NCBI GenBank assembly: GCA_017552325.1
Contig: JAFZQE010000002.1
Location: 62,001-126,000, forward strand
Direction of reading: 5' to 3'
Source: Oscillospiraceae bacterium
GTDB lineage: Bacteria; Bacillota; Clostridia; Oscillospirales; Oscillospiraceae
Length of the DNA stretch: 64,000 nt
The position numbers and the translations under genes are program-made. Positions 1-8,224 of this stretch are shown one piece after another (positions within the stretch are counted from its first letter, which is position 1; the number at the start of each line of letters is the position of its first letter). The notes under the pieces are model-generated. The model worked only from the letters and a program-made list of their open reading frames with translations. It was not told where the DNA came from and did no database searches.

Positions 1-165
1 GTGACGGGCTGGTTCCGCCGTCTGAAGACCCGCTGGGATCAGCGCCGGGATTACCGCTTCTTCTCCTGCCCCTCCTGCCATACCACGCTGCGCGTGCCGA
101 AGGGGCGCGGCAAGATCCGCATCGTCTGCCGCAAGTGCGGCACCTCCTTTACCCGCAAAAGCTGA
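1..165 (+). CDS. Small zinc-ribbon protein (5' end possibly cut by window edge)
   Basis: The frame is open from base 1 (GTG) to a TGA at 163-165 and gives at least 54 residues. It encodes a basic N-terminal stretch, then a C-terminal zinc ribbon with CPSC and CRKC knuckles spaced about 20 residues apart and the phrase LRVPKGRGKIRI between them. Such ribbons bind one structural Zn through four cysteines. The stop overlaps the next start in a TGATG arrangement, so it is translationally coupled to the DUF5685 gene and shares an operon with the J-domain gene. GTG at base 1 may be the true start or the frame may continue upstream; this cannot be decided here. Function unknown. Confidence 0.7.
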   Translation: MTGWFRRLKTRWDQRRDYRFFSCPSCHTTLRVPKGRGKIRIVCRKCGTSFTRKS

Positions 166-1010
166 TGTTTGGCACCCTGACCGCACAGACCGAGCTGCTC
201 ACCGAAGAGCAGCTCGCGCGCTACAGGGCCTGTTACTGCGGGCTGTGCCGGAGTCTGAAGGAGCGGCACGGGCAGCTCGGGCGCCTGGCGCTCAACTATG
301 ACACCTGCTTTCTGGTGCTGCTGCTGGATTCGCTCTACGAGCCGGAGACGCGGCAGGGGGACGAGCCCTGCGCCGTGCATCCGCGCCAGGCGCGGCCCTG
401 GCAGCGCAGCGAATACAGCGACTACGCCGCCGACATGACCGTGGCCCTGGCCTATTTCAAATGCCGCGACAACTGGCAGGACGAGGGCAATCCCCTCGCG
501 CTGGCGGAGTCGGCGGCGCTGAAGCGCTCCTATGAGAAGGCGCAGGCGCTCTGGCCGCGGCAGTGCAAGGCCATCGAGCGCTCGCTGAGCAGCCTGAAAG
601 AGCAGGAAGCCAGGGCGATCCCGGACCCGGACGCCGCGGCCGCCTGCTTTGGCGAGCTGATGGCGGCGCTTTTCGTCCTGCATGACGACCGCTGGGCCCC
701 GGCGCTGCGGTCGCTGGGCGACGCGCTCGGGCGCTTCATCTATATCGCGGACGCCTGCCTGGACCTGAAAAAGGACGCGCTGCTGGGGCGCTTCAATCCC
801 CTGCGCGCCCGCTACGGGCGGGACAACGCCGCGGATTTCCGGGATATCCTGAAGATGCTGCTGGCGGACGCGGTGCGCGCTTTCGACGCGCTGCCGCTGG
901 TGCAGGACGCCGGGCTGATGCAGAACATCCTCTGCGCGGGCGTCTGGACGGACTTTGACAAAAAATTCGGAAGCGAGGAAGGGACCTCAGATGGTTCAGG
1001 ATCCCTATAA
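165..1010 (+). CDS. DUF5685 family protein
   Basis: A 281-residue protein, started at the ATG at 165 because it overlaps the upstream stop by one base (TGATG) and gives the usual family N terminus [16 protein letters not shown]. Just after it comes the hallmark CYCGLC cluster (about residues 22-27) followed by [15 protein letters not shown]. The rest is helical, with further Cys and Asp/His residues ([10 protein letters not shown] near 200). The family is common in Clostridia and has no established biochemical role; the cysteines suggest metal binding. Its 3' end overlaps the J-domain gene by 20 nt, so zinc ribbon, DUF5685 and J-protein are one tight operon and may work together in protein folding or metal handling (inference from context). 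Confidence 0.75.
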   Translation: MFGTLTAQTELLTEEQLARYRACYCGLCRSLKERHGQLGRLALNYDTCFLVLLLDSLYEPETRQGDEPCAVHPRQARPWQRSEYSDYAADMTVALAYFKCRDNWQDEGNPLALAESAALKRSYEKAQALWPRQCKAIERSLSSLKEQEARAIPDPDAAAACFGELMAALFVLHDDRWAPALRSLGDALGRFIYIADACLDLKKDALLGRFNPLRARYGRDNAADFRDILKMLLADAVRAFDALPLVQDAGLMQNILCAGVWTDFDKKFGSEEGTSDGSGSL

Positions 1011-1677
1011 GGTGCTCGGCGTCTCGCCGGACGCGAGCGACGAGGAGATCAAAAAAGCATATCGGGACCTGGCCAAGAAGTACCACCCGGACCGCAATCC
1101 CGGCAACGAGGCGGCCGCCCGGCGGATGAACGACATCAACGCCGCCTACGACCAGATCAAAAACGGCACGGCACAGGCCGGCTCTTCCGGCTACGGCGGC
1201 GCGCAGAGCGCCTGGCAGCAGCAGTACGGCAGCCAGCAGTACAACTACTGGGATCCCTGGGAGGCCTGGAACGCATACGCCAACCAGGCCCGGCAGCAGC
1301 AGCCGCAGGAGCGCAGCGAATACACCGCCGCGCGCAGCTACATCCGCAACGGCATGTACCGCGAGGCGCTCAACGCCCTCGGGAACGTCGACCCGACGGA
1401 GCGCGACGCACGCTGGTATTACCTCTCCGCCGTGGCGAACATGTACCAGGGCAGCAAGATCGCCGCGATGGAGGATGCCAAAAAGGCCGTGGCGATGGAT
1501 CCGAACAATGCGGAATACCGCCAGCTCCTGCAGCAGCTGCAGGCCGGCGGCGACTTCTACAGCGGCTACAGCACACGCTACCACAGCGGCCTGTCCTTCG
1601 ACCGGCTCTGCACCGGTCTGTGCATCGCCAACCTCTGCCTCGGCCCCCTCTGCGGCACCAGGGTCTGCTGCTGCTGA
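991..1677 (+). CDS. J-domain (DnaJ-like) protein with TPR-like segment and Cys-rich tail
   Basis: The ATG at 991 is chosen because AGGAAGGGA lies just upstream and the J domain begins at once ([20 protein letters not shown]). The HPD tripeptide that stimulates DnaK ATPase is present in KKYHPDRNP. Residues about 2-65 are the J domain, followed by a Gln/Tyr/Ser/Gly-rich linker. Residues about 105-185 contain two TPR-like helical hairpins ([17 protein letters not shown] and later [20 protein letters not shown]). The last ~25 residues carry seven cysteines, ending in VCCC. It lacks the DnaJ zinc-finger repeats and C-terminal substrate domains, so it is a specialised co-chaperone rather than DnaJ itself. 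The Cys tail could bind metal or anchor the protein; this is inference. Confidence 0.85.
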   Translation: MVQDPYKVLGVSPDASDEEIKKAYRDLAKKYHPDRNPGNEAAARRMNDINAAYDQIKNGTAQAGSSGYGGAQSAWQQQYGSQQYNYWDPWEAWNAYANQARQQQPQERSEYTAARSYIRNGMYREALNALGNVDPTERDARWYYLSAVANMYQGSKIAAMEDAKKAVAMDPNNAEYRQLLQQLQAGGDFYSGYSTRYHSGLSFDRLCTGLCIANLCLGPLCGTRVCCC

Positions 1678-1691
1678 TTATTACGGAATAT

Positions 1692-1726
1692 AAAAAGAGA
1701 CGGTTCGAAAGAACCGTCTCTTTTTA
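1692..1726. terminator. Bidirectional intrinsic terminator
   Basis: A perfect 15-bp stem with a GAAA loop is flanked by A5 and T5 (AAAAAGAGACGGTTC at 1692-1706 with its complement at 1711-1725). It lies between the convergent J-domain gene and the PRK06851-like gene, whose stop codon falls at the edge of the stem, and can end transcription both ways. Confidence 0.9.
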
Positions 1727-2749
1727 TTTGAATATCTCTTCGATTGTCCGGTCGGTAAAGGCCGTCAGCGCGGCGAAGTCCATATACGGGCGGTAGACCG
1801 CCTCCAGCTCGTCGTGCAGGGCCTTGGCCCGCCGCAGCTCGGCGACGGCGCTCTCCAGCGCCGCGTCCCGCGTCTTCAGCGCCCGTCGGCGCGTCTGCCG
1901 TTCCTCTCCGCTCTCCGGCGGCAGCAGCGCGTCCGGCCGCAGGCTGCGCGTCCCCTCCGCAGATCCGCCGACGAGGGCGAGCCCCGTCCCCGGCAGCAGC
2001 AGGGCCTCCGGCAGCGCCGGATCCAGCGGCGAGGGGCAGATTATCCGGTCCAGGCCCAGCGCAGCGGCCTCCTCCGCGGCGATCTGCAGTACTCGCGGCG
2101 CAAGGCCGCGCGGGCTTTCGATGCGGTATACCTGCGAATAAGGCTCCGGCAGCGGCAGGCGCAGCAGCCCGCGGCAGCTGATCGCCGACAGAAAGCGCCG
2201 CGTCTCCCGCCCGCCGTTTCCGCCGTGCTTCGTCCGCCGCAGGACGCCGCGTATGCGGCGGCGGAGCTTTTCCTGCGCCTCATTCGGCAGGGCGGGCGCT
2301 TTTGCCGCATCCGCGAGCGCGCCGACCGCGGCCAGCCAGCGATAGGCAGCGGCGTAGCGCGCCCTGTACGCGGCGTTGAGCGAAAGCACCCGCTCGCGAT
2401 CGGCCAAATGCAGCGGCCGGCAGAAGCGCCCCAGGTCGACATAGTCCCCGTCCGCGCCGAAGTGCGAGGGATCCATCGTGTGCGGCGCGGTGCCGTCCGC
2501 CCAGCCCTGCCGCAGCGCCGGGATATACACCCCGTCGAGCGAATCCGGGTCGCCGGAGCAGAGCACCGTCTCCGTATCCAGGCCGCGCGCCCGCGCCGCC
2601 TCGGCGATCCGGCGCATTAAGCCGGATTTTCCCGTGCCCGGGCCGCCCTTGATCACGTGCAGGAACGCGCCGGGCTCATCCGCGAAATGTCGGTAGAGCG
2701 AGGCGAAGCCCGACCGGCTGTTCGCTCCGAGGAAATATGTTTCCTCCAT
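1724..2749 (-). CDS. P-loop ATPase, PRK06851-like
   Basis: A 341-residue protein opening with FLGANSRSGFASLY, then a clear Walker A (GGPGTGKS, about residues 35-42) and the phrase CSGDPDSLDGVYIP. These are hallmarks of a clostridial ATPase family of about 360 residues annotated as PRK06851 or hypothetical ATPase. The family usually holds two P-loop-like halves; in this copy the second half (about residue 230 on) has no obvious second Walker A. The start is supported by GGAGGTGGTACG before ATG. It is a single-gene unit between two terminators. The role is unknown; a nucleotide-dependent chaperone-like function has been guessed for such proteins but nothing here proves it. Confidence 0.75.
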   Translation of the reverse strand: MEETYFLGANSRSGFASLYRHFADEPGAFLHVIKGGPGTGKSGLMRRIAEAARARGLDTETVLCSGDPDSLDGVYIPALRQGWADGTAPHTMDPSHFGADGDYVDLGRFCRPLHLADRERVLSLNAAYRARYAAAYRWLAAVGALADAAKAPALPNEAQEKLRRRIRGVLRRTKHGGNGGRETRRFLSAISCRGLLRLPLPEPYSQVYRIESPRGLAPRVLQIAAEEAAALGLDRIICPSPLDPALPEALLLPGTGLALVGGSAEGTRSLRPDALLPPESGEERQTRRRALKTRDAALESAVAELRRAKALHDELEAVYRPYMDFAALTAFTDRTIEEIFK

Positions 2750-2793
2750 CGTACCACCTCCCGATCATCCTATGCGCCCGGGAAAAGGATGTG

Positions 2794-2829
2794 AAAAAGC
2801 CTCCGTGCTTATACGCACAGAGGCTTTTT
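2794..2829 (-). terminator. Intrinsic terminator of polysaccharide operon 2
   Basis: The stem AAAAAGCCTC (2794-2803) pairs with GAGGCTTTTT (2820-2829), plus an inner CGTGC/GCAC arm. It gives a T run on the minus strand 11 bp after the stop of the TupA-like gene. Confidence 0.85.
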
Positions 2830-2840
2830 GATCTGTTTTT

Positions 2841-3719
2841 TCACTTTTCGCCCGGCAGCTTCAGCATCTCGCCGAACATCCGGTCGGTCTCGGGCAGGCG
2901 GCCCGTGTCCATGGCGGCCGCGGGCGTGAAGGTCAGCTCGCCGAAATACAGCTTCCCGTCGACCTCGTAGAAATCGGCGCGGACGAAGGGGAAAGGCTCG
3001 GAAAGGATCTCTGCGTAACGCAGCATCTGATCCAGGCGCTGCGGGCGCGGCAGGCCGAAGTCCTCCGGCGCGGCCCTGCCGTCGCGGGTGATGCGGCAGA
3101 AGTTCCAGTCCGGATCGTAGAAGTAGAACCTCGTGTGCCCGGATTCGCGGCCGAGGCAGCAGAGGATGTACCTGGCCTTCCCGTTGAAGCAGTAGACCTT
3201 GTAGTCCACCAGCTCCTCCCCGCCGAGATAGCGCTCGCAGAGGATGCGCTTGGGGATGTCGCGGTACTGCAGCTCGGCGCTGAAGCGCCAGAAGTCGCGC
3301 CGGTACCAGTGCCGGAACTGCGCCAGGCAGGCTTCCCGGTCGAGCTTCGACCTGTCAGGGCAGATCCAGTTGAAGCCGCTGGCGAAATTGCACTTGAGCG
3401 CAAAGGCTTCGGGAAGGCTGTCCCAGTCGATCTGCTCCGGGTCCTCCCAGACGGCCTCCAGCTCATTGAGCGCGTCGCCGCAGCCCTTTTCCGCCACATA
3501 GTCCCGCACCCGCAGCTTGTCGGCGCATTTCGCCACAAGCGGATCCTTCGCGTAGACCCTGAGCTTGAGCCACATGATCTTTTCGTTGAGGGTCTTCGGA
3601 TGCTTTAAATCGAGCCGCCGGTGAAAGGCGGCTCGATAGAGGATCCTGCTGACCAGGGTCGGGAACAGGGGGGATAAAAAGTAGATCAGGATCCTTAAAA
3701 ATTTCGATTGTACCCACAT
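2841..3719 (-). CDS. TupA-like ATP-grasp protein
   Basis: A 292-residue protein that fits the TupA-like ATP-grasp family (Pfam PF14305), named after a teichuronopeptide biosynthesis protein. Visible family features are the N-terminal HPKTLNEKIMWLKL, then DPLVAKCADKLRVRDYV, an ATP-binding Lys context ALKCNFASGFN, YKVYCFNGKARYI, and the C-terminal acidic ligand region RADFYEVDGKLYFGELTF. ATP-grasp enzymes join a carboxylate to an amine or thiol through an acyl phosphate. In polysaccharide loci TupA-like proteins are thought to add amino acids or peptides to uronic acids (family-level inference). It is the last gene of operon 2, 60 bp after the opine-type dehydrogenase gene, and probably cytoplasmic, membrane-associated by a hydrophobic N terminus. 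Confidence 0.8.
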   Translation of the reverse strand: MWVQSKFLRILIYFLSPLFPTLVSRILYRAAFHRRLDLKHPKTLNEKIMWLKLRVYAKDPLVAKCADKLRVRDYVAEKGCGDALNELEAVWEDPEQIDWDSLPEAFALKCNFASGFNWICPDRSKLDREACLAQFRHWYRRDFWRFSAELQYRDIPKRILCERYLGGEELVDYKVYCFNGKARYILCCLGRESGHTRFYFYDPDWNFCRITRDGRAAPEDFGLPRPQRLDQMLRYAEILSEPFPFVRADFYEVDGKLYFGELTFTPAAAMDTGRLPETDRMFGEMLKLPGEK

Positions 3720-3779
3720 GCTTGTGCCACACTCCGTCTGAGAGTCGGTCTGTTCCGGTGAAGCTCACCGGAGCGTCGA

Positions 3780-4862
3780 TTATCCGCGGGCGTCGTCCAG
3801 GATGCGGTGGATGTTCTCCCTGCCGAGCTTCTCGGGGGTCCTGCCCTCGGCGCGCAGGTCGCGGCCCAGCGCGGCGCTGGCGATCTCGATGAGGCCGGTG
3901 GCGATCGGGGTCTTCACGTCGAGCGCCCGGCCGAGCGCCTCGAGCATCACGAGGCCCTGCGGCACATCCTCGGAGATGTAGCGGGAATCGACCTTCGTGG
4001 GGCCCTTCGCGCGGGTGTCCATCTCGGCGTAGTCGAGGAAGACTTCCTTGGCGTCCATGTTGTCGTCCAGGGAGTTGCGGTACTTGCAGGCCTCCACATA
4101 GGGCAGGCGCGGGAAGCCCAGCTTCTCCAGAACGTTCATCTTCTCGGCGTCAAGCGCCTCGAGGATCGCCCAGGTGGCCGGATTGTCGCGGGAATAGGCC
4201 TCGTGGTACATGCAGAAGTCGCCGTGGGACTTCTCGATGCGCGGGATGCTCATGACGCTGCCGACCGTGTGCACGATCAGATTCGGGTTGTGCAGCGCAG
4301 CCTCGACCACGGAGTTGAGGTAGACGAAGCGCTCCTGCATCTGGTCGAGCTTGGCGATGGCTTCTTCGCGGCGGGCGGCGGGATAGATGCCGATGGGATT
4401 GCGCACGTTGCGGAAGCCGACGCGGAAGAGGCCCGGCTCCATGATGCGGCCGTCGATAAAGGAGCTCTCCGCCTCGGCGATGATGAGCTTCTTGTCGGGG
4501 CAGTGCTTGAGCATATAGGCCGTAGACAGATAGCCGGGGTTGATGAGCACGATCTGGTCGTCCTCCAGATAGGGGGCGATGCGCTCGATCAGCGGCTCGT
4601 GGAAGCGGGTCTGGATGTAGATGACGACGATCTCCGCGCCGCGGATCTCTTCGATGTCGCGCGTGACCTTGTGGATGTAGCCGGTCTTGATCTCGCCGAA
4701 CTCGTTGAGGGTCATCTTGCCGTTGTTTTCCACGAGATAGTTGTAGTTGTCGTCGTGCATGGAGTGCGAGGTCTTGATCAGCGTGACCTCGTGGCCCTTC
4801 ATCGACAGGTCGGCCGCGACGGCGGAGCCGGCGTTGCCTGCGCCTAAAATGGATATTTTCAT
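3780..4862 (-). CDS. NAD(P)-dependent octopine/nopaline-dehydrogenase-family enzyme
   Basis: A 360-residue protein. The ATG at 4862 is chosen over an upstream one because AGGAGGA sits 8 nt before it and the Rossmann fold starts directly (MKISILGAGNAGSAVAADL, GxGxxG at 7-12). The C-terminal helical domain carries NPNLIVHTVG, which matches the conserved Asn-Pro...His region of opine dehydrogenases, where the His acts in reductive amination. Known members join an amino acid and a 2-oxo acid into an opine, or reduce related 2-oxo acids. Here the gene lies between two ATP-grasp genes in a glycan operon, so it may make an opine-like or hydroxy-acid decoration for them to attach. Substrate unknown. 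Confidence 0.8.
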   Translation of the reverse strand: MKISILGAGNAGSAVAADLSMKGHEVTLIKTSHSMHDDNYNYLVENNGKMTLNEFGEIKTGYIHKVTRDIEEIRGAEIVVIYIQTRFHEPLIERIAPYLEDDQIVLINPGYLSTAYMLKHCPDKKLIIAEAESSFIDGRIMEPGLFRVGFRNVRNPIGIYPAARREEAIAKLDQMQERFVYLNSVVEAALHNPNLIVHTVGSVMSIPRIEKSHGDFCMYHEAYSRDNPATWAILEALDAEKMNVLEKLGFPRLPYVEACKYRNSLDDNMDAKEVFLDYAEMDTRAKGPTKVDSRYISEDVPQGLVMLEALGRALDVKTPIATGLIEIASAALGRDLRAEGRTPEKLGRENIHRILDDARG

Positions 4863-4891
4863 GGTGTTCCTCCTGTTCGTTTCCGCCAGGA

Positions 4892-7066
4892 TCACTGACG
4901 GCCCTTCTGCTTCATCTTGCGGCGGAAGAATTCGTTGATTTCATCGGTGAAATCGGCCACCTTGTGCAGATCCTGGTGGATGTTGATCTCGAGGATCTGG
5001 AAGCCCTCGTTGGTGATGGCCACGTCAAAGCCCAGATACTCCAGCTCGGCAAAGTAGCGGCAGATCTCGGGGACCTTTTCCTTCACCAGCTCCCAGTTGG
5101 GGATCTTGCCGGCGATCGGGGTGCCGGTGTCCGGGTGGACCGGGCAGGGGATGTAGCGGTGCTTGACCAGCTGCTCGGGCTGATAGAGCTCGCCGGTCTC
5201 GGTGTTGATCATCGCGCAGACGCCGCCGTAGCCGACGTTGTCGGTGTAGCCGGTCTTCTCGGAGCCGATGCGCATGTAGGTCTGCAGGATCTTCGGGTCA
5301 TAGCCGTGGGCGTTGACGACCATGATGCGCACGGTGTTGACGGACTTGGCGTAGATCTTCTTCAGCTCGTCGTTCATCTCGAGGTACTCGGTGACGACGT
5401 AGAAGGACTTGTTGCTTTCGACGGTCTTCTTCAGCTCGGCCTCGCTGCTCTCCTTGCCGTTGATGAAGTACTTGCCGTCTTCATAGCTCAGGCAGTAGAA
5501 GCCGTCGCCGTGGGTGCCGGCCGAGGCCTTGAAGGCCAGCTTGCCGCTGCGGCGGAGCATTTCGAGCAGCCCCTCGAAGCCCTCGGGCACGTCCGCCGGG
5601 CAATCCCACATCTTGCTGATGAAGAGCTTGCCGCCGCGCTTGAAGCAGGAGAAGTAATACTTCGGCACGAAGTCCTTGTACGGCTCCATCACGTAGCGAT
5701 AGGTGGTCTTGTCGTTGACCCACTTCTGGTAATCGTTGTTGATGCGGTTGAGCCAGTAGTAATCGTAGTCGGACAGGAAGCGGAGGTAGTTCTGCTCGGT
5801 CAGGCCGTACTGATAGGTGCGGAAGGAAAGGAAGCCGTGCTTGTGCGCCCAGAGCTTGGTCTTGAGCGGCACGCCCTTGGTATGCAGCAGGTCGGCGCGC
5901 GCCGCGTCCATCCACTGCTTGTGCATATAGGGACGGATGCCCTTGCGGCCGTGCTTCTTGATGTAGCGCATCAGGAGCTTGTCGCGCAGGCCGCGGAAAC
6001 GGTCGCCCAGAGTTCTCTTCTTGAACTGCTTGTTGAACTTGTCCTTCAGATAGTTATCCAGTTCTTTGTTGAAGGGCACGTCGGGCAGCTTCGGGCTGTT
6101 GGAGAAGCGCAGGAAGCTGAAGCCTCCGTCGGGAGACAGCGCGATCGAGCAGGTGAAGATGGTCAGCTGCGGCATACTGGCGCTGACGCGGCAGATCTCC
6201 TCCTTGACCTGATCCCAGTTCGGGATGCGGAGCGTTTCGCCGCGGAAGGCGAACTCGCCGGAGGCGAGATCGATCAGGGAGATCTCGGTCTTTCTCTTGC
6301 CGTCGTCCTCGTCGGTGTAATAGCTGTTCATTTCGGCGCAGAGCACGGCCGTCTGCTCGTTGACGTCATTGGCGACCCAGAGCTTGATCGCGTGGTCCAG
6401 CAGCAGATCATTCCGGAAGGGGAAGGAGATGGACACCGGGTCGGCGATCACATAGTTGGCGCTGAAGCCGCGGATCGTCTTCTCCAGCCAGCTCAGGCTC
6501 GCCTTATAGCCGTTGGAATAAAGGATCTCTTCGCCGCTATCCTCGTCGATGCCGATGGTGAGCAGGCGCCGTGTCTTCGTGCTGTTCCAGAACGCGGGAC
6601 GCAGCTCGAGCGCGCCCTTTTCACGCAGCAGCGCAAGGATGTCCTCCGCCGTGTACTCCCGGTCCTCATGGCCGACACGGAGGATGAGCGGCTTGCCCTC
6701 GCGGCGGATGATGCTGAAATAGACCTTGCGGAAGTGCTCGCTGAAGGGCAGCAGAACGCGCTGCGTCGTCAGCATGTCGTCCAGCCATTTGCCGAAGGAG
6801 TTGTTGAAGGGCATCAGATAGAGGTACTGGAAGTCGGTGATGTAGTCGACCTCATAGTTGTCGATCAGGTTGTAGCGCTTGATGCTGCTGCACAGATAAC
6901 CCTTCTGGTGCCAATGGGTGATCGCATCGGTGCCGAACTCGTTCTTGTAGCGTCTGAGATCATACTGGGTCTTGCCGTACCAGGCGTTGGCCATGGTGCG
7001 GGAATAACCCTTGAACACCAGGGGCAGGGTGATCTTCTCTTTCTTGATCCGCTGTTTGAGTTTCAT
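4892..7066 (-). CDS. Tandem-duplicated sugar-transfer-associated ATP-grasp protein
   Basis: 724 residues, about twice the usual ~330 of the sugar-transfer-associated ATP-grasp family (PF14397-like). The two halves align by eye: HQKGYL (about 53) with HKHGFL; a Tyr-rich block near 75-120 with one near 420-475; IPNWDQVKEEI (281) with IPNWELVKEKV. The C-terminal half keeps the catalytic-looking ATP-grasp elements LAFKASAGTHGDGF, a glycine-rich YTDNVGYGGVCAMI and the metal-ligand motif ILEIN (691-695). In the N-terminal half the equivalent of ILEIN is FLRFSN (318-323), so this half probably lost activity and may bind substrate. It lies between the GT8 and opine-type dehydrogenase genes. Likely a ligase acting on a glycan intermediate; the acceptor is unknown. 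Confidence 0.75.
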   Translation of the reverse strand: MKLKQRIKKEKITLPLVFKGYSRTMANAWYGKTQYDLRRYKNEFGTDAITHWHQKGYLCSSIKRYNLIDNYEVDYITDFQYLYLMPFNNSFGKWLDDMLTTQRVLLPFSEHFRKVYFSIIRREGKPLILRVGHEDREYTAEDILALLREKGALELRPAFWNSTKTRRLLTIGIDEDSGEEILYSNGYKASLSWLEKTIRGFSANYVIADPVSISFPFRNDLLLDHAIKLWVANDVNEQTAVLCAEMNSYYTDEDDGKRKTEISLIDLASGEFAFRGETLRIPNWDQVKEEICRVSASMPQLTIFTCSIALSPDGGFSFLRFSNSPKLPDVPFNKELDNYLKDKFNKQFKKRTLGDRFRGLRDKLLMRYIKKHGRKGIRPYMHKQWMDAARADLLHTKGVPLKTKLWAHKHGFLSFRTYQYGLTEQNYLRFLSDYDYYWLNRINNDYQKWVNDKTTYRYVMEPYKDFVPKYYFSCFKRGGKLFISKMWDCPADVPEGFEGLLEMLRRSGKLAFKASAGTHGDGFYCLSYEDGKYFINGKESSEAELKKTVESNKSFYVVTEYLEMNDELKKIYAKSVNTVRIMVVNAHGYDPKILQTYMRIGSEKTGYTDNVGYGGVCAMINTETGELYQPEQLVKHRYIPCPVHPDTGTPIAGKIPNWELVKEKVPEICRYFAELEYLGFDVAITNEGFQILEINIHQDLHKVADFTDEINEFFRRKMKQKGRQ

Positions 7067-7121
7067 TCCTCACGCATCCTTTGCTTATTTCTTTTCAGAC
7101 CTATGCAAACGGGCCGGCCGC

Positions 7122-8036
7122 TCAGTGCCGTCCCAAAACTGCCTTGATTTTCTGGCTTTTTTCCCGCAGCTGCCAGCTCTTCCGGCGAAGCGACGCGGCC
7201 TTGGGATCCTGCCGGTAGACCCGCGTCCATTCGTCGCCCGCGGGGATGTCGAAATACTTCCAGGGCTTCTCCCCGGAGGAATAGTGGATGATCGCCGCGG
7301 CCTCCCGGATCTGGCGCAGCGAGCGGAAATCCGTGCCGTAGGCCTCGTTGATCTGCCGCGCCATCCCTTCCCTGCGCCAGCGGCGGCGCAGATTGGCATA
7401 GCAGACGTTGTAGATCATCGGCAGCTGCAGCACCCGGCCCACCATCGCGCGGTTGAGGACGTTCTGATCCATCAGCTTGTCGTCCGGGCAGGCCTTTTTC
7501 ATCTCGACCAGGCGCTCCGTCAGGCCCTCGGCGCGCATCTGCCGCAGATTGAGCAGCATCACGCCGGAATTGAAGTAGTCCCGGCTCTCGCCGAGAAGCT
7601 GTTTTTCATAGAAGACCTGGGGCAGATCGCGCACGACGGCGGCCAGCCGGCCGCCCAGCTCGATCTCCGCCAGGGGCGAGAGATCGCGGCGGACGATGAT
7701 GTCGCCGTCCAGGTAGAGCACGCGGTCCAGATCGGGCAGCAGCGCCGGCAGATAGAATTTCAGCAGCGCCGCCTTCGTCGCGACGCGGTAACGGCTCTCC
7801 TGCACGGAAAAGCTGTCCTCGGAAAAGCAGCCGTCCCCCCGCAGCAGGCGGACGGAGGCGCCTTCGCGCGACAGGCTCAGCAGCTCTTTTTCCTGCTCCG
7901 GCTCCAGGCCATAGCTCACGACAAAGACCTCCGGCACAGACTCCGCGCTGCTGTCGAGCAGGGAGCGGATCGCCACGGCCGTCTGCATGACGTATCCCCG
8001 GTCGCAGATAAAGACCGCCGACAGCTGATTGTTCAT
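7122..8036 (-). CDS. Glycosyltransferase family 8 protein
   Basis: 304 residues with a GT-A fold of family GT8, the group of LgtC-like galactosyltransferases and glycogenins. The N-terminal nucleotide-sugar segment (VFICDRGYVMQTAVAIRSLL) is followed by the metal-binding DxD in RVLYLDGDIIV (DGD at 110-112). Further conserved parts are FNSGVMLLNL and DQNVLN. It uses a UDP-sugar with retention of configuration. It is the first gene of operon 2, about 80 nt behind the promoter at 8117-8145, so it probably adds a sugar to the same surface glycan that the ATP-grasp enzymes modify. Confidence 0.85.
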   Translation of the reverse strand: MNNQLSAVFICDRGYVMQTAVAIRSLLDSSAESVPEVFVVSYGLEPEQEKELLSLSREGASVRLLRGDGCFSEDSFSVQESRYRVATKAALLKFYLPALLPDLDRVLYLDGDIIVRRDLSPLAEIELGGRLAAVVRDLPQVFYEKQLLGESRDYFNSGVMLLNLRQMRAEGLTERLVEMKKACPDDKLMDQNVLNRAMVGRVLQLPMIYNVCYANLRRRWRREGMARQINEAYGTDFRSLRQIREAAAIIHYSSGEKPWKYFDIPAGDEWTRVYRQDPKAASLRRKSWQLREKSQKIKAVLGRH

Positions 8037-8116
8037 GGTCGGACTCTGACCTCCTCCGCGTATCCCGGCCGGGCGCGCTTTCCTTTGATCTGCCGATTAG
8101 TTGAAAAATCCTTATT

Positions 8117-8145
8117 ATTTTATCATAGTCCCCCGGGAAATACAA
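8117..8145 (-). promoter_or_regulatory. Promoter of polysaccharide operon 2 (shared motif)
   Basis: On the minus strand TTGTAT (8140-8145), a 17-bp spacer and TAAAAT (8117-8122) form a good SigA-type promoter before the GT8 gene. Both boxes and most of the spacer match the promoter at 12542-12570 in front of operon 1. Confidence 0.7.
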
Positions 8146-8167
8146 GCCTTTGCCGCCAATATTGCGG

Positions 8168-8195
8168 AAAAGCGCCCGTTTTTGGGCGCTTTTTT
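8168..8195 (-). terminator. Probable terminator after operon 1
   Basis: GCGCCC (8172-8177), a 6-nt loop and GGGCGC (8184-8189) are flanked by A and T runs, about 30 nt after the LOG gene stop on the minus strand. The T run is stronger on the plus strand, so efficiency toward the minus strand is uncertain. Confidence 0.6.
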
Positions 8196-8224
8196 CAATA
8201 AAGACGCATTTTTCTCCCGGTTCT

